This document shows positions 23,063-35,134 of a stretch of 64,000 bases of DNA, piece by piece. This stretch comes from Gliomastix tumulicola (Eukaryota; Ascomycota; Sordariomycetes; Hypocreales; Bionectriaceae): NCBI GenBank assembly GCA_001599755.1, contig BCHX01000003.1:124001-188000 (forward strand). The letters run 5' to 3'. A model generated the notes under the pieces. The model ran no database searches. It saw nothing but the letters and a program-made list of their open reading frames with translations, and was not told the origin of the DNA. Position numbers and translations under genes: made by a program. Within the stretch, counting starts at the first letter, position 1. The number at the start of each line of letters is the position of its first letter.

Positions 23063-23746
23063 TCTGTTGGGTAATGCCGCGAGTGACGATGAGATCGAGC
23101 ATGAAGTTGTCGGAGGCGAGAGGACTTGACATAGACAGTGGGAGTCGGAGTCGGAGAAGGAGAAGATCCATGTATTGAAATCTTCTCGGAGATCATTATG
23201 TCATCACTGGGACAAACCTCGGACTAACAAAATCGGACTTAACACCCATATCCTCATCCTTCATCTCCCATGCTTCCCTTATGTCAGCAACGGCGGCATT
23301 GCCATTTCCAGATACCGCTGCAATGACATGATATGGCTGCTGCCACTGTCTCCGTGTCATTGGCAAGCTGGTGGAAGCCCTCTGACGGAGACGCACACCC
23401 TCACAACACGTCTCACGACCCAAGACTGCCACTGCCGGGATACTCCCGTTGCACCAGCTGGGAATCCCTCTCGGCCCCCTTCGGATTGTCGCTCATCTCG
23501 GTCATCCTTGGTCCGGAATACATATAGCAACTCGGGCGCCCGCGGACGCGGCCTTCGGCCCAGGCAGCTATAATTCTGTCTTAATCTCCATGAATCGGCG
23601 CGCGTTTGTGGCCGAGATGGAGGGACTCAACATTTTGCGCGGCAGCCTGTTGGGAGGCTATAAGAACCGGCGGCCGGAAGCACCAGGATAATGGCACTCA
23701 ACAGTTCAATACCCCTGTTTGGCGGTCCCCAGGCAATAATCTCACG
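23063..23746. promoter_or_regulatory. Shared divergent promoter region, Zn2Cys6 regulator / ceramide synthase
   Basis: A 684-bp gap between two genes transcribed away from each other. It must hold both promoters. No specific palindromic CGG half-site pair was identified with confidence. Confidence 0.55.
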
Positions 23747-25021
23747 ATGGCAGAGTCAACGCTTTCCGTCCACGGCCGCCCGCGCCGTCGAACGCGATCA
23801 CAATGGCAGGAAGATCTGGACACGCACCTCGGTGACACTGGCCCAAGCATAGCAACCGCCATGGCGAGCCGCACGCCCACGCCGAACCCAGAAGCCCAGG
23901 CTATGACGACCATCCCCGAACAATCCCCAGCTCTAGGCCGAGCAAGGAGGAACAGCCGCCGTTCGTGGAAGCGATACGTAGCCCGACGACCCTGGAGCAT
24001 CCCGCTCGCCGTCCTGAGCCTCTTCGGCGCCGTCTATGCCGTGAACCCAACTCCCTCCAACCCAGTCCACCAGTTCATCTTCCTGTCCTACCAGCAGGAC
24101 GACAGCGCGGACAGCTACGGCAAGGGCCGCAGCGACATGGCCTTCGTCGCCTTCTACACCGTCTTCCTCTTCTTCACCCGCGAGTTCCTCATGCAGCAGC
24201 TCCTCGCGCCCCTTGCGCGCCTCTCAGGCATCCGCTCCCGCGGCAAGCGCCTCCGCTTCATGGAGCAGATGTACACGGCGCTGTACATCCTCGTCATGGG
24301 GCCCTTCGGCCTGCACGTCATGCGCTCCAGCACGCCCGACGCGTGGTACTTCCGCACGCGCGGCATGTACGAGGGCTACCCGCACAGGCTGCAGACCGCG
24401 CAGGCGAAAGTGTATTATCTCGTGCAGGCCGCGTTCTGGGCGCAGCAGAGCGTCGTGATGATGCTCGGGCTGGAGAAGAGGAGGAAGGATTTTTACGAGC
24501 TGCTGGGGCATCACGTGGTGACGCTGTCGTTGATCGGGCTGAGCTACCGGTTTCACTTTACGCACATGGGGATTGCGGTGTATTTTACGCACGATGTCAG
24601 TGATCTGCTGCTGGCGGTAAGTGGTTTCCCCCCCTAATGTATCATGGACAGCAGAAGTCTGACGGATGCACAGCTGTTGAAGTCGCTCCTCTATGTCAAC
24701 AGCAACAGCCGCATCGTCCCACCGTGGTTCGTCCTGACTGTCCTGACGTGGACTTACACGCGGCACTACCTCAACCTCCGGATCCTGGCGTCACTGCTCA
24801 CCGAGTTCAGGACCGTTGGGCCGTACGAGCTGGACTGGGAGGCGGAGCAGTACAAATGCGCCATCTCGAACGTAATCACGTTCGTGCTGCTGGCGGCGCT
24901 GCAGGCGTTGAACATCTTCTGGCTGGGCGCCTTGATACGGAGTGCCTACCGGCTGGCGGTGCTGAAGATTGCGAAGGACGACCGATCTGAGGATGATGAG
25001 GAGATCGAGAAGAAGGAATGA
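23747..25021 (+). CDS. Ceramide synthase (Lag1/Lac1 family, TLC domain)
   Basis: Two exons (23747-24616, 24674-25021), 405 aa. A basic, Arg-rich N-terminus of about 80 residues precedes several helices. The Lag1 motif is clear: FYELLGHHVVTLSLIGLSYR with the His-His pair at 255-256, FTHMGIAVYFTHDVSDLLLA with the conserved Asp residues at 283 and 286, then VNSNSRIVPPWF. The tail is acidic and Lys-containing (DDRSEDDEEIEKKE), as in fungal members that end with an ER-retention-like KKE. The enzyme N-acylates a sphingoid base with acyl-CoA in the ER. Intron 1 falls between the Lag1 motif and the last helices; an alternative acceptor a few bases away cannot be excluded. Confidence 0.9.
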
Positions 25022-25698
25022 GCGAGAGGACTGGGGGACTGGTCCTGACCGACCTCCAGTCTGTCTGCCAGAGCGGGGGATACGACGAGATGACCGACCT
25101 GATGCAGCTTTGACGTTGCATCTGCTGTGATAGGACATACACACGGAAGATACCGAGCGGAGAAAAACTCCCTACCTTACATAATTAATGCTAATGTCTA
25201 ATGGCTATTCAGTGCCGAGATGTCTGAGATGCCGCCCCGGCAGCGTGCTCGGCCATTTCCCGATCTGTCCAAGGTACGCTTCAGTTGACATCATCCGCTA
25301 TCAATCTTTCGTAGATCGCCCGCCACCTACGACACGCGACGCCTTTCACGCCTGCCCCAACGTTGGCTCGTTGACTGGAATGTTGCGCCGAGATTGACGT
25401 AGTGTGGGATTTGTAAGCTCCCCCAACGTGAGTGTGACAAATCCATACCGCGATTCCAAGTTTCATCTTTGCGATCGCATGCAGGGCTGCGTCACTTGGC
25501 GGCGCGCCTATCCCAGAGACGATTCAAGCGTATCTCTGATTGAAGTCTGCGTTGGTATATAAGTCTGTGCGTACTACGCCGGAGATCAGCGTAAGTCTCG
25601 TCTCCAAAGTCCTTCGAAGATTAATTCTGCCAAGACAACTCATCACCAGGACGTCGAGAGTTGGACTCCCCCTGAAAGAAGCCCAAAAGAGACTAACC
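25022..25698. other. Intergenic
   Basis: Promoter of the epoxide hydrolase gene. The frame is open upstream of 25699 as well, so a longer N-terminus for that protein is possible but lacks family similarity. Confidence 0.5.
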
Positions 25699-27002
25699 AT
25701 GGCCGACATCAATGAAAAGATAGCAATCATGGCCGAGATCAAACCCTTCCAAATCGCCGTCCCGGACTCAGCACTCGCCTCCCTCAAGGCCAAGCTCGAC
25801 GCGGCCACCTTCCCGTCCGAGGTCGACTTCACCAACGACTGGGACTACGGCGCTCCCCTCTCCGACGTGAAGCGTCTGGCCCGGTATTGGGCCGACGGCT
25901 TCGACTGGCGCGCGCAGGAGGCCAGGATCAACGAGACGCTGCCCCAGTTCACCACCACGATCGACATCACTGACTTTGGCCCGCTGGAGATGCACTTTGT
26001 GCACCAGAAGGGCAAGCCGGGCAGCATCCCCCTGCTCTTCGTCCACGGATGTATGTAGATTCTTTCCCATCGTCTGGGTACGGTTCGTCTGACTGACCTC
26101 ATCCTTTCCCAGGGCCGGGGAGCTTCCTCGAGGTGCAGAAGATCCTCCCGCTGCTCACCAACCCCGAGAACGACGGCCCCTCGTTCCACGTCGTGGCGCC
26201 GTCGCTCCCCAACTTTGGCTTCTCGGGCCGCGTGGCCAAGAAGGGCTTCGGCATCCCGCACTACGCCGAGGCGGTGCACAAGGTGATGCTCGCGCTGGGC
26301 TACGACAAGTACGTCAGCCAGGGCGGCGACTGGGGCTTCCCCGTCACGCGGCAGCTCGGCGCGTCGTACCCGGAGCACCTGCTCGCCTCGCACCTCAACA
26401 TGATCATGCGCAAGGAGCCGCCCAGCTTCACGCGGTACCCCTTGCTCTGGCTCCAGGACAAGCTGACGCCGTACACGGAGGCCGAGAAGGCCGGCCTGGA
26501 GCGCAGCGCGTGGTTCGACCGCGAGGGCACCGCCTACGGCATCCTCCAGTCGACGAAGCCGGCCACCATCGGCTTCGCGCTCGCCGACTCGCCCGTCGCC
26601 GTGCTCTCCTGGATCTACGAGAAGCTGCACGACTGGACGGACCGGTATCCCTGGACCGACGACGAGGCGCTGACCTGGGTCTCCGTCTACCAGTTCTCGA
26701 CGGCCGGGCCCGAGGCCAGCGTGCGCATCTACTACGAGGCCAACCACGCCGAGCAGGAGCAGACGGTGGAGAGCGCCCAGTGGGTGTCCGGCGTGAAGCT
26801 CGGGCTGTCGACGTTTGCGAGGGACGTCGTCGTGCCGCCCAAGACGTGGCGGAGGACCCTGGGGCCGGTGGTGTTCGACAAGCTGCACACGTCTGGGGGT
26901 CACTTTGGGGCGACGGAGAAGCCGGAGGAGCTGGTTGATGACCTGAGGACCATGTTTGGGAAGGGAGGGGGCGCGGAGGAGGTGGCTCAGATGTTTGCTT
27001 GA
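25699..27002 (+). CDS. Epoxide hydrolase (EHN domain, alpha/beta-hydrolase)
   Basis: Two exons (25699-26050, 26113-27002), 413 aa. Residues about 14-120 are the epoxide-hydrolase N-terminal domain (FQIAVPDSALASLKAKLDAA, then WDYGAPLSDVKRLARYW and FGPLEMHFVHQK). The oxyanion-hole motif HGWPGSF spans the splice joint. The nucleophile Asp190 lies in SQGGDWG and the catalytic His381 in SGGHFGATEKPEEL. The enzyme opens epoxides to diols through an ester on Asp190, helped by two cap-domain tyrosines. Members act in detoxification or secondary metabolism, and this one has no cluster partner nearby. No signal peptide. Convergent with the Ap4A phosphorylase gene, 161 bp apart. Confidence 0.93.
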
Positions 27003-27163
27003 GGATGTTTTGTTTGTGCTTTATGATGTCTTTCTTTATCGCGCTAGCCGGTGTCTTTTGCTTGCTGTTCTTTGAAAGTCAAGATGAACTTAATAAACTT
27101 GTGTGTGTACTGAGAAGCCCTACCACCCTTTATTGTAATAGATCTGCTCGTGAGAGCCTCATA

Positions 27164-28207
27164 TCACAGCAGCTCAGGCACGCCGGCGGCCTCTAGAAGC
27201 TTGTGCGGATTCGCATCCAGCCACCTCTGCATCATGGCCTCGCTCTGCGTCCAGACCAAGCCCAGCATCCCTCCCGAGTTGGCTCCCAGCCCTTCTATCC
27301 CGGCCGCCCGCCTCGGGATGACCACCAGCCGCTCCCTGTCAAGAACGACGTTGTGCGGCGGCACGCCCCTCTCCAGCTCCGTCTCCTCGCCGAGCGTGCG
27401 CTCCACGGACGCCATGCCCTCGCCGTACGCCCGCAGCAGCCTCTTGGGGTCGGTGCCGCAGGCGTCGTCCCGGTGGAAAGCGAACGGGACGCTGGCGCTG
27501 TCGAGGTTGCGCCACGGCTCGCCGTCGAGGGACTGCCGCGGGATGGCCTGCATGTGCTTGTGCACTCTGCTGCAGCCCGCCTCGGCGCGGCAGTTGAAGA
27601 AGACGAGGAAATCCCTCTCGGTTCCCCGGTCCCCGGCAGGCACGCTGTCCAGGAGCGCCGCGACGGTCGTGAAGTCGTCGAGGTCCAGGGGCTCCCACTG
27701 CCTGCGGAAGCCGTCGGCGGTCATGATGAGGAGGTGCGGGCGGTAGCAGGCGAAGCCGTTGAAGGCGATGAAGTGGGAGGATGGGATGCGCGGGCTGTCG
27801 ACCTCGAGGCCCTGGATGTTGATGTCGCTGCCGGGCCGCGGGCCGGAGCCCTTGAAGAGCGCACCCGCGGAGGAGTCTGACGTGGTGAAGGGCTTGTTCC
27901 TCAGGGCTGCTGAGATGCGGAACTCGAACTGGGGTGGATTAGCGGAGGGGACTTGGTGGGATGGATGAGGGAGCAGGGGGAGGAGACTCACGTCGAGGCC
28001 ATCGACGCTGTGTGTCTCGGTCACAAAGTCATAGTCGTAGAACAGCGCGCCGGCCTTGACGAGGTCATCGAAGCGGCGGCTCAGGGCATCGAACCCGATC
28101 TCGTCGTCAGCGACAACATCTTCCTCCGGCCGCTTTTCGGCTGTGCCGTTGGCAATCCGAGGATTCGGTGTGACACCGTGGCCGTCACGCTCGCTCTCGA
28201 CCGTCAT
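27164..28207 (-). CDS. APA2: ATP adenylyltransferase / Ap4A phosphorylase (Apa1/Apa2 family)
   Basis: Two exons (27992-28207, 27164-27928), 326 aa. The 63-nt intron (GTGAGT, CTAAT branch, CCCCAG) is a multiple of three without a stop, so the unspliced message would also translate, adding 21 Pro/Leu-rich residues. Spliced, the joint reads SVDGLD-FEFRIS as in the family. The HIT-like catalytic motif is SRVHKHMQAIP (His-x-His-x-Gln), preceded by FLVFFNCRAEAG and SHFIAFNGFACYRPHLLIMT. The family splits diadenosine tetraphosphate with phosphate into ATP and ADP. The C-terminal half carries WTQSEAMMQRWLDANPHKLLE. Confidence 0.9.
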   Translation of the reverse strand: MTVESERDGHGVTPNPRIANGTAEKRPEEDVVADDEIGFDALSRRFDDLVKAGALFYDYDFVTETHSVDGLDVSLLPLLPHPSHQVPSANPPQFEFRISAALRNKPFTTSDSSAGALFKGSGPRPGSDINIQGLEVDSPRIPSSHFIAFNGFACYRPHLLIMTADGFRRQWEPLDLDDFTTVAALLDSVPAGDRGTERDFLVFFNCRAEAGCSRVHKHMQAIPRQSLDGEPWRNLDSASVPFAFHRDDACGTDPKRLLRAYGEGMASVERTLGEETELERGVPPHNVVLDRERLVVIPRRAAGIEGLGANSGGMLGLVWTQSEAMMQRWLDANPHKLLEAAGVPELL

Positions 28208-31200
28208 ACTCGGAGGAGTTCGGCTTGTGCGACAGTGAAATTCTCAGGTCATGTGCGTATGGGCGTTTGTGCGATGCGATCGGGATTCCAGTGACGCGTG
28301 TTCGTTCAGCTGGTTTGTCTTACGCTGGTTGATGATGAGATTGAGAGGCGGGATATTGAAAGGTCCTCAGGGGTCCACTGTCTCAATCTCTAGCCACTGG
28401 AAGTTGCGACTCATGCCATTGCCACTGATCTACAAGGCCCGGGTCTTACTGCCAGTGGCAGTGGCATTCACATCATGATGAAGAACCGGATTATGTAGCC
28501 TTGCCTACGCTCGTGCAACATATGCAAGCAAATAGGGAGCGTCGTTATCAGATTCAATCTTGAGACGCAGGATGCAAGACAAGTTTCAAAGGGCCAAATC
28601 CTCCGGACTTGTTGTAGGGTAGCACCAAGCTGACCGTTCGCCATCACACATGTAAGGGACTGTCGGCCATTCGTTGACTGCCACCTTGGATGTCTACGGG
28701 CATGCCGGCCTGTGATAGTTGAGATTCCTCGTGACCAAACCAGGGGGATAGCACTCTGGAGCACATAGCATCCCTAGCAGAGCAGAGCCCAACTCTGCTG
28801 GAAGAGGCATTAGCCGGCGGCCATCCCATAGTTTCGGACGTTAGGACATCTGCCGAGACGTGAACTGTCACTCTAACTGGGTGAGCTGTTCCCGTCCCTC
28901 ATCCCCTGGCCTCACAGGTGGACGGGCAGAAATGCATTGCCTCGCCTTCGCCTCACCTTGCATTGCATTGCATCGCATGGCACACATCGTCAGGCACGCT
29001 CGCTTTTGCCTCCCACGATGCACAGCTCGCCACGTAGTCAATAAGACACAACCGCGCGTCCAGCACCCCCGCGCGCGCGGCCCCCTCCCCCCTTCTGCAA
29101 TGTTCCGTCTCCATCCCCGTGCAAGCGTTGCGTTTTGACTCGTCCAGTCTCACACGTCTCGGGATGCGCGCGCAAGTTCCAGCCCGACCGACCCTCGGTT
29201 GTAATGCACGCGCGCGCGCAGACGAGTGAGGCTGTGAGGGTTGCAGAGGAGGAATGGGCGGGTAGACGACGTGGACGGCGATGAGAGGCTGGTTGGAACA
29301 AGACCGGCAGTTTGCCGGTGTGCGCGAATGGTCATCTGTGCAGTTTGAGCCCATGCTTGTGCGTTTCCCTCCCACTCACGGCATTGCCATCATCACCATC
29401 CTCCTCCTCCTGTTGGCCCCCCCTTCTCCTGATTACGACCAGGAAGGAGGCGGAGGACGTTGAACCGGGACGAGAACGGGAAATTGCCTGCACCGGCCCG
29501 GTCCTTACTTATCAACGAGAACGATGCATCGTGCCATGAGGCCATTTTCCTCCTGGTTGATAGAAATAACAAGGAAAATGCTGAGATGTACATCACTGAA
29601 AAAGGGGACCAACTGTGAGGGTGTGTGGAGGGCTCGGACGTGATGGAGGGTTGGCGGAGGGATCGGCTGGATAGAATCTGGGTGAGTGATCTCCAGCCGG
29701 CGAGGCCTAGAACCCGTCAGATTGCATTTGGGGGGGGTGTGGCAGCCCATTGCTTATATTGCGTGGCGGCCGCATAACGTACCATTCGTGGCAGATCTAG
29801 GAGTGTGAGAGACCCCAGCCGAGTCACGAGTGCCTGATGGCTGCATCATGTATGTATATGCCGCATACGATAGAGCTGCCCTGTTTCCGTGCAAGGCGAG
29901 GCACACAATGCAGCAGTGAGTGTCCGAAGGGAGGATAGCCATGCCCATCGTGCCATCCGGGCTTGGCGGCCGACTGCTGAAGTGTGAGTTGGGGCGGCAG
30001 AATGGAGAAGAGAGGGGAGGGGGTGGAAATCTGTCCAACGGGAAGCTCCTCATCTGGCACATGCTCGGATGGACAAAGGGATCAACTGGCAGTATAGGGG
30101 GCGCACTTGGGCCTTGGCTGCCACCCACACCTTTTCTTGCGGCCAGGAACATCCATACAACTGGGAACGACGTGGGAGTCAAAGTCAATCGTGAGGAGAG
30201 GAGAGGAGACGAGACAGCCGCCGTCCTTGATCTTCCGCGCCCCCCCTCCCTTAGATAAGGACGGATCTATTGAATGCAGATGCATCTTTCAGGAGGAGAT
30301 GATGCCATGTCGACCGGCTATGTTCAGTCGTGGCTAAAGCTGTCTTCCGCCCTCTCATAGGTCGCACGCAGCCGAGATGAAGCCGTGGAAAGCCGTGGAA
30401 CGTGTCGTGGGACGAAGGTCGAGGGCAATCAGGGAAAACTGGAAGCTTCTGAGGGTCGTGAGGGTCCGAGGGCCCCAGCGCGGCTACGGAGACGAAGAGA
30501 CGAGTCCGAGTATGGAGGCAAAGACGTCAGAATTGCTTCATCTGCGATAGCGACGCTGTTTCCCACGCCGGCCGGAGCAAAGCATCCTGTGGCGGAGGAA
30601 AAGGTACGGGACAGCGAGGTGGACTGTGTGCCTGTGAGACCAGGGCCAGCCTTACACGCTTCACTCTGCCATATCGCATCGTCGGTGTGCTTTTCCCGAT
30701 CACAGGCCGTGTTTATCGCGGCAGTTTGTTTGAAACGAGAGCATACCGAAGAGACAATGGCAGCAATAGCAAAGCAGGACAAGAAAAAAAAAAGCAATAA
30801 CAAACCCTGTCCAGGCTAATGCTTCTCCATGGGGTCGGGCTCGGGTGTTGGAGAGCCAAAATGCGCACTAGAGCAGCAGCTGAGCGTCCCCTTGCAGCAT
30901 CCCGAACAGCGAGCGGGCTGCCTGAAGCGTCCCGATTCTTTCCATGGCCCCTGTCGCCGACCTACAGGCTCCTCCACAAGCCACTGTGCTCGATTACCTT
31001 ACCTACTACAGTGGCACTGGGCAGTGAGACGGGCGTCTCCAAGTTCCCGCTACATCGACTCCAGCCCCCGTACCCCAACTTCTGCAGCTCTCAGCGTGGT
31101 ATCCGTGACAAATGGTCGAGTTTCCCATCACCATCAGCACTGCGTGAGGGTTGCAGCAGCTGCAAACAGGCAATATATAACCCGCCACCTGCTCCCCTCT

Positions 31201-31628
31201 TTGCCATCCCGTTCCTTCTGCCCACCACTGCACAGCGAACCAGCCACGCCAGCCCAGCCGGTATTAGTGAGGTGCTCTATCAACCCAGCCTCCCGACTCC
31301 CCGAGCAAGCCCCAACGGGCCCCCTGAAACAACAGCCTAGCAGCCAACAGCAGCCCTCCAGCAGCCCGCCCTGCCCCTGCGCCCCCCTGGAGCCGGTGCA
31401 CTGTTTAGGCCCTTGGCCGCCCTGTTTAGTGCTGTCGGAATTCCCATCCTTCCACGCTCGAAGCGCAGCCTCACTGCTGGAGAGGATAATTACGTCAGAA
31501 TCCTCAAACGCCCGCAGACCCGGACAAATTGTCCTCTGGGCGTTTTGTTCGTGAAAGGCCTCATAGTGTCCTTCTGCTGGTCTCGTGGTGTCGTCCCATT
31601 TTTACTTCTCTTCCTTTCTTTGTTTTTT

Positions 31629-32159
31629 CCCCTGGGAAAAATTGGGAACCAATTCTTTTTTCTCCCTCCTTCACACGCATTTGGGGGAGCTCAATAAGTC
31701 ACACCCTTCCACGACATCGCCCTCAGCTGCCCTGTCAAGCCTGTCCGTCTCAGCTTGGGAAAATTCCTGAAGGAGGGGATCTGCTACCTTACCTCTTCGC
31801 CACAGCACGCCCATCCCTCCACTATAAACGACGGCACGCCCCTGCACGCCCATCCCTCCCACACACCCCCGGCAGAAGGCGAAAAGGCTAAGACGGGCTT
31901 GGAGCTGTCCCTGCTGGTCACATCTACCCCTCCATTTTCGGCCTTGGAACGCGGTCGCTGCGACGTTGGGTCGAGGGCAAAGTCGCTCTTGTCTGACCCG
32001 AAGGGCTGCCCCCGAAGAAGGAAAGAAGGGCAAAAAAAAAAAAAAAAAGCTACCTGTCACTAACCAGCTTGGACTTTTCCCCCTTCACTTTTCTTTCGGT
32101 TTCTCTCTTCTTCCCTACAACCACACCCACCTACGTATACTCTTTTACGCTGTTCCCCT
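31629..32159. promoter_or_regulatory. Cluster of CCCCT/AGGGG stress-response-element-like words
   Basis: Five copies of the STRE core (CCCCT on the plus strand at 31629, 31839, 31927 and 32155; AGGGG at 31774) lie within 650 bp upstream of the trehalose gene. In yeast, Msn2/4-type factors act through this core on trehalose genes. The region is C-rich, so some copies are expected by chance. Confidence 0.35.
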
Positions 32160-32161
32160 CC

Positions 32162-32176
32162 ATGAACTTGTCATAA
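32162..32176 (+). promoter_or_regulatory. Possible upstream ORF (ATG AAC TTG TCA TAA)
   Basis: A four-codon open frame 98 bp before the start codon of the trehalose gene. If this stretch is in the 5' leader it could reduce initiation at the main start. Transcription start is not known. Confidence 0.35.
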
Positions 32177-32273
32177 GCCGAGCTCCCGATCCGACACTTT
32201 CGCTCTGTGCGGTCTCTCGCCAGCCAAAAGCTAGGAATCTAGGTACAGCCTGCCTACGACCCGACTGCCCAAC

Positions 32274-35134
32274 ATGACGGTCTTTGTGTGCTCCCTGTAA
32301 GACTTACCATTCCCCCGAGGCGCAAGGCAAACAGGAACCTTGCGTGTCACCCCCGGAGACAATAGCTAACCCGAGCTTTCTCGTTGTGCAGGTTCCTCCC
32401 CAAGACCATCCACTTCAGCCTGCCAGGCTCCCCCGAACGAACCTTGGCCCGACGAGCTCCCACCATCCCGATACGCACTGCCAAAGCGTCCGCCGCGCCC
32501 GAGCCGCCGCCGAGTCTCTTCAGCCCGCTGCCGAACATCACTCCGCCGCAGACCCCGACCCTCGAGACCGATCCGTCCGATCCCTTTGCCAACGAGGATG
32601 GCTTCCGCGTCCAGTTCCCGAACGACCTGGGCTCGCCCGTCGACAAGGCGTCCTCTGGCTGGGGCGGCCGCGCGAACCAGCCCCGATCGAGGGCCAACTC
32701 GCCGCCACCTGCTGCCCTAGCCGAGCACAGCCGCACGATGCAAAAGGCCCGTGAGCTCGGGCGTCAGGGCGTCATTCAGCCGCGGCCGCTGGTGCGCAGC
32801 GAGTCCCACGACCGCGTGTTTGCTTCGGCGCACTGGAAGGTCGTCGACGCCGACCAGGGCAATGGCGGTCTTCGCAACGCGGCCGATGCTGCTGCGCGCG
32901 AGGGCCGTTCTGGAGGCGACATCACCTGGGTCGGGACGCTCGGGATGCCGACCGACGCCATCGAGGGCACGCAGCAGAAGCAGGATATCGAGGACACGCT
33001 GGCGAACGAGCACGACATGCTGACCGTCTTCTGCTCCGACAAGGACTTCAACGGCCACTACACGCACTTCTGCAAGCAGATCCTCTGGCCCGTCTTCCAC
33101 TACCAGATCCCCGACAACCCCAAGAGCAAGGCCTACGAGGACCACTCGTGGAAGTACTACGTCAACGTCAACCAGGCCTTTGCCGACAAGATTGTCAAGA
33201 ACTGGAAGCGCGGCGATGTTGTCTGGATCCACGACTACCACCTGCTGCTCGTGCCGGGCATGGTCCGGAAGAAGCTGCCCGAGGCCAAGATTGGTTTCTT
33301 CTTGCACGTTGCCTTCCCGTCGTCCGAGGTCTTCCGCTGCCTCGCGGTGCGTAAGGAGCTCCTCGAGGGCATGCTCGGTGCGAACCTCGTCGGCTTCCAG
33401 ATTACAGAGTACGCGCGCCACTTCCTGCAGACGTGCAGCCGCATCCTCACGGCCGAGGCCACCCCCGAGGGCGTGCAGCTCGAAGACCGCTTCATCGACG
33501 TGACGAACCTCACGATCGGCATCGACCCCGTCAGCCTCGGCCGGCACCGCGAGGACGAGAACGTGGCCAAGTGGCTCAAGACGATGCAGGAGCGCTACAA
33601 GGGCAAGAAGCTCATCGTCGCGCGCGACAAGCTCGACCACGTGCGCGGCGTGCGCCAGAAGCTGCTCTCGTACGAGCTCTTCCTCAACAAGAACCCCGAG
33701 TGGCGCGAGAACACGGTGCTGATCCAGGTCGCGCTCTCGACGAGCGACAAGAGCGACCTCGACGCCACCGTGTCCGACATCGTGACGCGCGTCAACTCGT
33801 CGTGGGCCAACCTGGCCTACCAGCCGGTGGTGTACTTGAAGCAAGATATAGACTATGCGCAGTATCTCGCCCTGCTCACCATCGCCGACGCGCTCATGAT
33901 CACGAGCCAGCGCGAGGGCATGAACCTCACCTCACACGAGTACATCTTCTGCCAGGACGGCGCCATCTTCCCCGACAACAGGCACGGCTCGCTGATCCTG
34001 TCCGAGTTCACCGGCACCTCGTCGCTGTTTAAGAACAACGAGCTCTCGGTCAACCCGTGGGACTACCGCCAGTGCGCCGAGGCCATCCGGCAGGCGCTCG
34101 AGATGCCGGACGACGAGAAGAAGCGACGCTGGGAGAAGCTGTACGAGGCTGTATCGCGTCACACGGGCTCGCACTGGTTCGGCGAGTTCTTGGGAAGGCT
34201 GGACAAGGCGTACGGCGAGCAGCACATGCGCGACCAGCTCTCGGTGCCGCGGCTGTCGATCCCGTCCGTCGCGGTCAAGTACGGCAACTCGCAGCGTCGA
34301 CTGTTTATGCTCGACTACGAGGGCACGCTCGTCACCTGGGGTCCCCTGAACCAGATCATCCCCACGAGCCCGCAGCGGACGCTTGCCATTCTGAACGATC
34401 TTGTGATTGACGAGCGCAATGTCGTGTACATCATGTCTGGCCGGCGCCCCGAGGAGCTGGACCGTGTGTTCCAGCGCGTGCCAAACCTGGGCATGATTGC
34501 CGAGAACGGCTGCTTCGTCAAGGAGTACAGCAGCGAGAAGTGGAATGCGATGGCGGATACGGCGCAGGTCAACAAGTGGAAGGACTCGGTCAAGCCCCTG
34601 CTCGCCTACTTCCTCGAGCGCACGCCCGGCTCCGAGATCGAGGAGCGCCACTGCGGCCTGCTCTTCCACTACAAGGACGCCGAGGACCAGGAGTCGGCTG
34701 CGCGTCTGGCGTCTGAGTGTGCGACGCTCGTCAACGACGCCTGCGAGTCGTCACGTGTGCACGCCGTGGCCCTCGACGGTTCCATCGTCGTGGAGCCCAT
34801 CGACTGGACGAAGAAGACGGCTGCCAAGAAGGTGTTTGAGGATCTGAACCGCTCGTCGCCGGAGACGCCGGTCGACTTCCTCATGGTCGTCGGCGACGGC
34901 CGCGAGGACGAGAAGGTGTTCAACTGGGCGAACAGGCTGGGCTCTGGGGCTGTTAAGGACACGGTCAAGAACGTGGTCACGGTCAGCCTTGGGACCAGGA
35001 GCACGGAGGCTGCTGCTACGGTGACTCAGGGCGTTAGTGGTGAGTATATTTCTTCGAGCCCATGTGAATTCCTACTGCTAACTAACATGCTTCCAGGTGT
35101 CCTTTCTTGCCTGCAGCGCCTGGCCTCAACATAA
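32274..35134 (+). CDS. Trehalose-6-phosphate synthase/phosphatase family protein (Tps2/Tps3/Tsl1 type)
   Basis: Three exons (32274-32296, 32392-35039, 35097-35134), 902 aa. A tiny first exon (MTVFVCSL) joins FLPKTIHFSLPGSP. Residues about 10-140 are low-complexity and Pro/Ser-rich. The GT20 glucosyltransferase-like domain follows (VWIHDYHLLLVPGMVRKKLP, FFLHVAFPSSEVFRCL, TSQREGMNLTSHEYIFCQ), then a trehalose-phosphatase domain from about residue 640 (RRLFMLDYEGTL, IMSGRRPEELDRVF, MIAENGCFVKEY, LMVVGDGREDEKVF). In active phosphatases motif I is DxDGTL and the late motif GDDxxDE; here they read DYEGTL (Asp649, Glu651) and GDGREDE (Asp843, Gly844). That favours a regulatory subunit of the trehalose synthase complex over an active phosphatase, though the paralogue class is inferred. 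Confidence 0.9.

Larger units (their letters stand above)
28208..32273. other. Long intergenic region (4.1 kb) upstream of the trehalose gene
   Basis: No protein-coding gene is supported. It contains a CATTG-type short tandem near 28958-28980, CG-alternating tracts near 29068-29080 and 29208-29218, CT-rich leader-like DNA from about 31560, and a run of 16 A at about 32033-32048. A long promoter, long 5' UTR or non-coding transcript would all fit; the sequence alone does not decide. Confidence 0.5.

Noticed and set aside
7599..28207. Possible secondary-metabolite cluster (P450, MFS, Zn2Cys6, epoxide hydrolase)
   Set aside because: No backbone synthase is present, and the genes are spread over 20 kb with housekeeping genes (RSA4, SmF) between them.
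32717..33844. Minus-strand open frame of 375 codons inside the trehalose gene
   Set aside because: Antisense shadow caused by third-position GC bias; no motif, and the plus strand has strong family similarity.
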